In this document: positions 63,785 through 64,000 of the stretch, piece by piece | Numbering within the stretch: position 1 is the stretch's first letter | Layout of the letters: every line of letters starts with the position of its first letter | Assembly: GCF_036013975.1 (NCBI RefSeq) | Contig: NZ_CP107904.1 | Coordinates: 1,550,001-1,614,000, forward strand | DNA: 64,000 bases | Reading direction: 5' to 3' | From: Kitasatospora sp. NBC_00458 | GTDB lineage: Bacteria > Actinomycetota > Actinomycetes > Streptomycetales > Streptomycetaceae | The notes under the pieces: generated by a model | The model's input: the letters and a program-made list of their open reading frames with translations, nothing else | Told to the model about the DNA's origin: nothing | The model's database searches: none | Translations under genes and position numbers: made by a program

Positions 63785-64000
63785 ATGACCGCCAGCTTCG
63801 CCGTGAACATCCCCGACGCCGACCTGGAGGTCGAGCCCCTCGACCCGGCGCAGATCGTCTCGGGCACCCCGCAGATCACCGGCAAGGTCCTCCGGGAGTC
63901 CGCCGACGGCCGCCGGATCCAGGGGATCTGGCAGATCACCCCCGGCGTCGTGACCGACACCGAGGCGGAGGAGCTGTTCGTGGTGATCAGCGGCCGGGCC
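63785..64000 (+). CDS. Cupin-domain protein (partial, runs off the window)
   Basis: The first 72 codons are present: 'MTASFAVNIPDADLEVEPLDPAQI' and 'GIWQITPGVVTDTEAEELFVVISGRA', with the DUF861-type cupin motif 'EELFVVISGRA'. AAGGAAG lies a few bases before the ATG, and the gene follows the FAD oxidoreductase by 97 bp. Cupins of this kind often accompany DAO-family oxidases in polyamine or amino-acid pathways; the missing C-terminal part prevents a firmer call. Confidence 0.75.
   Translation, partial: MTASFAVNIPDADLEVEPLDPAQIVSGTPQITGKVLRESADGRRIQGIWQITPGVVTDTEAEELFVVISGRA

Overview
This 64 kb window is chromosomal DNA of a very high-GC actinomycete, most likely Streptomyces or a close relative such as Kitasatospora. 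The evidence is the GC-rich third codon positions, GTG and TTG starts, many apparently leaderless genes with TANNNT boxes, CsoR- and Zur-like operators, and typical streptomycete families (MmyB-type XRE regulator, BTAD regulator, DUF1062, DUF5997, DUF4259, DUF418, Rpf with LysM). I see no rRNA, tRNA, insertion sequence or CRISPR array.

Layout. 0-10 kb: XRE regulator and SDR dehydrogenase pair, a GT-C-like membrane protein, a secreted CocE/NonD hydrolase, a secreted serine hydrolase, and galT-galK without galE behind a phased-repeat operator. 10-19 kb: MFS exporter with ArsR regulator, phenylacetate-CoA ligase, a two-gene ABC transporter, a LysR regulator. 19-25 kb: DUF1062 protein, then a tightly coupled operon of BTAD regulator, sulfite-oxidase-like molybdoenzyme and metallo-beta-lactamase/rhodanese protein. 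25-32 kb: autoregulated GntR with a DUF1648 membrane protein, a putative Zur-controlled permease/His-rich protein operon, a DNA-binding-domain-less LysR effector protein divergent from DUF5997, and an Rpf. 32-38 kb: Dabb protein and TetR sharing a triple operator, a SnoaL-like protein, a Tat-exported metallo-hydrolase, AraC, DUF4259 and GNAT proteins.

38.0-41.7 kb is the most interesting part. A 3.5 kb cassette of visibly lower GC is bounded by perfect 70-bp direct repeats that duplicate the end of the GNAT gene plus its terminator hairpin. It holds a small helical protein whose C-terminus carries a QAGRDQ motif, and an NB-ARC/TPR protein (NLR-like) whose N-terminus carries the same motif. 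This layout is the one expected of a bacterial NLR-effector pair that signals through a shared amyloid motif, a presumed cell-death or defence system. The NLR has a TTA codon and an in-frame TAA that cuts off its last TPRs.

42-50 kb: secreted M64 peptidase, APC-type transporter, copper ATPase and copper chaperone under four CsoR-type boxes, and a membrane-bound metal-dependent hydrolase. 50-57.7 kb: DUF418 protein, GNAT, orphan histidine kinase, serine hydrolase, PPOX-type oxidoreductase, an NTF2-like protein and a beta-propeller protein. 57.8-64 kb: an amine or amino-acid utilisation locus (amidohydrolase and APC permease divergent from TetR, FAD oxidoreductase and cupin) with a matching operator in both promoters.

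All calls rest on reading the sequence and on family knowledge; no database search was run.
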